A DNA stretch of 64,000 bases from Rhabdophis nuchalis (Eukaryota > Chordata > Lepidosauria > Squamata > Natricidae), in the NCBI GenBank assembly GCA_039707465.1, contig CM077645.1:163670003-163734002 (forward strand), written 5' to 3'. The notes under the pieces were generated by a model, which was given only the letters and a program-made list of their open reading frames with translations, ran no database searches and had not been told where the DNA came from. The position numbers and the translations under genes are program-made. Of this stretch, positions 59,744 to 64,000 are shown piece by piece. Within the stretch, counting starts at the first letter, position 1, and each line of letters starts with the position of its first letter.

Positions 59744-60929
59744 GTCAATTGTCAATATTTAAACAGTCAGTTATGAATGCTGCTGAGAACACAAGTGCAT
59801 CTGTTGTGTGTCGCTAATATCTTTATAAGAACTCTGAAACTCAAATAACAATTCTTTCATTTTCTCTTACATAAAGCAAGGGCTTTTGCTTGTGTATGCA
59901 TGTGTGTTTGTTTTAAATCAATGCTAGGGATGACTTTCCTGTTTTAAATCCTTCTGTTCTTCTGTTTGTGAGAGAGCCATTTTGCTTGCCGACCATTATT
60001 CAGATCAGCCTGATCAGTAATACCGCAGATTGTTTTCAACTCCTTCCAGAATGATTATGCAGTCACGAAAGGATGAATCATACGAATCCACAAGCATTTG
60101 AGTAAGCTGCTAATGCACTGTGGAAGTATATACCACCTACACTCTATCCTTCATTCTATTGATTTAAATTGAATGTGTCTAACTGATGGGAACACAACAG
60201 CTGCTGCTGAGAATCAAAAGCAGGAGGATTAAATGAGCTTAACATTATATTAGTTGGTTAAGCATTATTTTTAATTGCCTAATGTTTCTGACTTTTCAGC
60301 TCATTGTTATTTGCAGGTAGGGAATTATTGCTTTCCTCTGCTCTGCTTTCAAAATACAATGCAGGCTTGCTACGGAGGCAATTGTCTCATTCTACCTTTA
60401 ACAGTGTCAAAAGTGAATGTTTGTTGGATGGTACTGGTAAGCTACCTGGCCTTTTTCAATCTCCTTTGGAAGAGGAGTGGACTGCCCTGAGTTGAACTCA
60501 AAGTCATATCAGTTGGATTGTGTATGTTGGATTTCTTTAGGGCTGTTCGCTGCAAGGAATCTTCTTTATTCCTATGGATTTACCTCTGTAGTGAGAACTT
60601 TACTGGACATTCTTCAGAGGAAGCTTGCCAAGATTGAGTTTGCCACTGCTTTGTCTTTTGCAGGCAATGACCTGGTTGGTTTTCAGATTGGTAACATTGG
60701 AGATAAGGTTCTAGATACCATTGTTGGAGGCCTTTGTGACAGTGGTGATGACTTGTTCATTAGATCTCCTGGTTATCTAAGGCTGTTGTGGGATAACCTG
60801 TGGTTTGATTCTTTCAGCAGTAAAGAGAAGTCTTTAAGATATTGTATTGTTCCTCCATCTTTTCTGGACATGTTGTTTTGCACCCTTTCAAGAAACCATT
60901 CAAGATCCTAGGCTTTAATAGATCCCTGG
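59744..60929. other. Unrecognised sequence
   Basis: The 144-codon plus frame at 60477-60911 is open but has no motif that I know. It may be decayed upstream L2 sequence. No splice-site or codon-use argument supports a host exon. Confidence 0.45.
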
Positions 60930-61440
60930 CAAGACTGAGTGGGTTGGGATTTAGGCCCTTCCAGATCTGGGACTTTACCATCTTTGGTACTGGGTGGGAT
61001 TGCACTGCCCCAAATAGACTTGGTGATAAACTTGAAATCATTCTGAATTCATGACTCCTATCAAGAAGGTTATCAGGGCCTTCACATATTGTTTGCACTT
61101 ATTCCTAGATTGAGATAATCTAATAACAGTTATTCATATCCTGATCATTTCTTGAATAAACTACTGTAATGAATTCTATATGTGGCTGCCCTTGAAGAGC
61201 ATCCAGAAGCTTCAATTGGTGCAAAATGTGGCAGTAGAAGCAGTTATGTGTGCCCTTAGTAATGTACTTTGGTTGCCAGTTTACTTTCAGGTTCAATTCA
61301 AGGTACTGTTTTTGACCTTTAAAACCTTACATGACATAAAGCAGGTTACAAGAAGGACCACCTCTCCCATTAGATCTGGCAGAAAAGTCCCATCTGCTAT
61401 GGAGTTCCATCTGATGGGGTCTATGAGATTATCTTTTTTG
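60930..61440 (+). mobile_element. Ancient L2-like LINE remnant
   Basis: Frameshifted, but 'ctgccccaaatagacttggt' and then an open stretch at 61180-61330 read 'MWLPLKSIQKLQLVQNVAVE' and 'LWLPVYFQVQFKVLFLTFK'. These match the L2 C-terminal blocks seen at 40797 ('GLPLRCTRKLQLVQNAATR', 'LHWLPVVFRVRFKVLTTIFK'). It is much more diverged than the other L2 copies. Confidence 0.75.
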
Positions 61441-61489
61441 GTCATGGTATCTGCCATCAGGAAGAAGGGTGATATTAGTCCCAATTGGC

Positions 61490-61669
61490 AACAATTAATC
61501 AGTGGAACAGCTTGCTTCCAGAAGTTGTGTATGCCCCAATACTGGAAGTCTTTAAGAAGATGTTGAATAGCCATTTGTCTGAAATGGTATAAGGTTCCTG
61601 CCTAGGCGGGGGGTTTGGACTAGAAGACCTCCAAGGTCCCTTCCAACTCTGCTATTGTATTGTATTGTA
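61490..61669 (+). mobile_element. CR1 LINE 3' end
   Basis: 'acaattaatcagtggaacag' through 'ggactagaagacctccaagg' and 'cccttccaactctgctattg', then two or three TATTG pentamers. About 45 coding residues remain. It joins the old L2 remnant upstream. Confidence 0.88.
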
Positions 61670-62209
61670 TGGACCTCCAGGAAGTCTCTTAAAACATGAT
61701 TTGTCCAGCAGGAATGGGGATCCTGTAAAAATAAGCAGCTGCAAAATGGCTGTATTGCATTCTCCTATAGTTCTATTTATACTTATGTTAGTATATTTTT
61801 ACTGGTTATTAAAGACTTGTTTAATTATTTTGTTTCAATGTACAACTCCTAGAATCACATTTGTGAGATGAGTGACTATATAAATCTGATAAACACTGAT
61901 ACTCAATAATTTTGCTTGCATTTGTCAGTAGAAAATATAATGTTTACACATATATTTCTTCATAAAAAGCTATGCAAATTGTGTCTTTATAACAATTCTA
62001 TTGATTGCTATTATTGATATTAACAATTTTAATTGATTACATTTAATTAAAGTGAGTGAAGCCTTTCAGGGATCTTAGAAAGAATAAATGATTTGATAAG
62101 ATTCCACAAACAATCATATTTGACTACATAATGACATCAATAAAGTGTACTAAATTTAGCAGAAGATAATGCTTTCTGGATAGCTGATTATAGCTAATTA
62201 TAAATTGTG

Positions 62210-62211
<2 letters not shown>
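61670..62211. other. AT-rich unrecognised sequence
   Basis: Nothing recognised. Confidence 0.55.

Positions 62212-62258
<47 letters not shown>
62212..62258. repeat. (AAT)n microsatellite
   Basis: About 47 bases of AAT. Confidence 0.95.
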
Positions 62259-62259
62259 C

Positions 62260-62925
62260 TTTATTGTATCATTTGCTACAGTCAGTTGAAAATATGATAA
62301 GCAGTACTGAGTGACATATTCTAGGAAGTTCTGTCCATTTTTTAATGATCCAGAAAATACTATCTCCAAAAATGAGTGTTTTGACTCAACTGGATGATAT
62401 TTTGAAGCACCCACAAAGCTTGTTCCATTATTGGGTGTGTTGCAAATTCCCTTGCAGACAGAGAGGTCGGGGATTGACTTGTGAATAATAGAAAACAAAC
62501 ACTGGACTCTCCAAAGATGTTGAAAACCTGATGTAATTTATTCTTACCAAACTCTTAAGCATTCAGGGTCAGAAGTTGAAAACAAAAAAAGATTCTTTGG
62601 AGTTCAGAAGTCCAAACCAATAACTCAAAAGTAATTTCATTAAAAAAAAATCAAACTAAGAAAGAAAATGGGTTCAGCTGCAGCAAATTGAAGCTAGTTA
62701 TCCTCCTTTTGTACAAATAGACTCAATAGGCATCTGTTGGCATAAAGCAATTGCCCTCTTGGAAGTCTTTGGACCCTTTTCTTCCAATAAAGATTTCCAA
62801 TATGAGGAACCTGCTCTATTCTGTGTCTGAAAAAATGAGCTGGGTTCCCACTGGACATCATAGAAGAATGGGAGAATTTATTATAGAGGCCTGGACAAAG
62901 GCAATTCCAAGCTCTTCCTCGGGAT
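62260..62925. other. Unrecognised sequence
   Basis: Nothing recognised. Confidence 0.55.
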
Positions 62926-63095
62926 TGTCAAACTCACGTTGTCACATAGGGGTAACAAAGTGTTTCACAAACACATAGGGGTGTCAAACTCATGTTGTCA
63001 AGGTGGCATCATGTGGTGTATCAAGACTTTCTCATCCTTTTGCTAAACTTGGCATGGCCAACATGTGATCCATCTGGGAGTAGACAGCCCTGCTC
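62926..63095. mobile_element. hAT MITE fragment with partial duplication
   Basis: 'aggggtgtcaaactcatgtt' (62980) to 'gacagccctg' (63095) matches the short family at 13629 and 37482 ('ccttttgctaaacttggcat' core). The 5' part is partly duplicated: 'gtcaaactcacgttgtcaca' at 62928 and 'cacataggggt' at 62942 and 62974. No clean target duplication. Confidence 0.65.
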
Positions 63096-64000
63096 TATAA
63101 GCTCCTCTTTGTCATCATCCTGTGATAGTTGCCATCTCCCTCCATCTTTTTCTCCAACCTCCACACCTGCCCTTTTGCCAAAGCTGCCTTTAAACTTACC
63201 CAACTCTGAGTCTGCAGGTCTGCAGTCTGGAACTGTTAAGATATGTCGACTTCAACTCCCAGAAGATCCCAATAAGCACACCCACTAAGAAATTCCCAGT
63301 GGTGAATGTTATTGTAGGGCTTATGCTACATTTTTGAATGTTTCTTCTGTCAACATTTTGTCATTACTTTTTGGAAACCATTTAAGGATGCCGTTGCAAG
63401 CTTCATAAAAAGAAGTTCAGAAGATATATGTATTCTGGGCCCCTGATGTTTCTCAACCTATGTTACCCCAACTCCAGATGGAGCGTAAAAGAGGAATGAC
63501 TCCTTCCCCTGCCCACTAAACTCCCCTTTTCTCTTGAAAACTTACTCTAAATTGTTGGGGAGTCTCTGGCACTATGTCTACATTTGAAATTTGTGAAGTG
63601 CGCCAACAAAAATATCCTACAGAGTTTACAGAGAATCAGGTTCCATAAATAACAATTGGGCAATTGAAAATCCTCATTACATATATGATTTAACTCAAAG
63701 GAAATAATGACATCCTGATCATTACTACATTGTACATATTTTAAGGTTTCTATCCTTGAACTGGATTCTATTATTTAGACACAAATATTAGTGCATGCCT
63801 CGTAATGTCTACCTGGAAATAAATTCACCCAAGTTCAATAGGATTTGCTCCCAGGTATATAGAGATTTGCATCTTAAATAGGTTAAATTATTACTTTTAT
63901 AGCAATAATGGGGAATGTTTTTCATGTCAAAAATAATTACAGTACTTCCTACAGAGTTTACATAATGAGGAAGTTAATTAACAGAACAAATATTAACTTG
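63096..64000. other. Unrecognised sequence
   Basis: About 30 bases at 63247 ('gacttcaactcccagaagat') look like a fragment of the foldback MITE family. Otherwise nothing recognised to the window end. Confidence 0.5.

Noticed and set aside
60477..60911. Host exon in the 144-codon frame
   Set aside because: No domain, no convincing splice borders, and an old L2 remnant starts directly downstream. Probably decayed LINE or chance.

Overview
The window is vertebrate, non-coding and repeat-saturated, and almost certainly from a squamate reptile, probably a snake. The evidence is two Sauria-type SINEs (tRNA head, Bov-B-like tail), CR1 3' ends with (TATTG)n tails, young L2-type LINEs, an L1-type ORF1, many hAT MITEs with 8-bp target duplications, TA-flanked MITEs and long microsatellites. 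I found no host protein-coding exon. Long reading frames made of I/Y, N, L/F/S or R/E/K are translations of microsatellites.

Layout. 1-9 kb: SINEs, a hAT MITE, an L2 3' end, a decayed LINE, and a SINE-in-SINE nest. 9.27-12.75 kb: a dense block of inverted and tandem repeats, the most unusual part of the window. Its core is a 344-bp unit in direct tandem (10321-11474). Each unit holds a complete hammerhead-ribozyme fold and a tRNA-like segment with A/B boxes. Related units lie inverted at 9.3-9.7 and 12.1-12.7 kb, and another is at 18.8 kb. The ribozyme stems differ between copies by paired, compensatory changes. I read these as a retrozyme-like family: non-autonomous retroelements that pass through small, self-cleaving, possibly circular RNA. 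13-20.5 kb: hAT MITEs and two large TA-flanked foldback MITEs. 20.5-34 kb: mostly AT-rich unrecognised sequence with CR1 and L2 fragments, a 1.56-kb hAT MITE swollen by a pyrimidine microsatellite, and a U2 snRNA fragment.

34-36.4 kb is a three-level nest: a foldback MITE split by a TA-MITE, itself split by a 2.0-kb L1-type element with a 17-bp target duplication. That element has an intact ORF1 but no ORF2, and it carries a short downstream segment that looks like a 3' transduction. 40.8-43.1 kb holds a 5'-truncated L2-type LINE whose reverse transcriptase frame is open for 703 codons. 47.6-48.4 kb holds a hAT MITE containing a roughly 66-bp minisatellite that grew out of a Sauria SINE. 48.7-64 kb is mostly unrecognised AT-rich sequence with scattered SINE, CR1, MITE and palindromic insertions.

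No genes work together here in the operon sense. The non-autonomous elements must borrow machinery: hAT or Tc1/mariner transposase for the MITEs, a Bov-B/L2/CR1-type reverse transcriptase for the SINEs and truncated LINEs, and an unknown reverse transcriptase (perhaps Penelope-like) for the hammerhead family. Family names rest on recognition of motifs, ends and target duplications by eye. No database search was possible.
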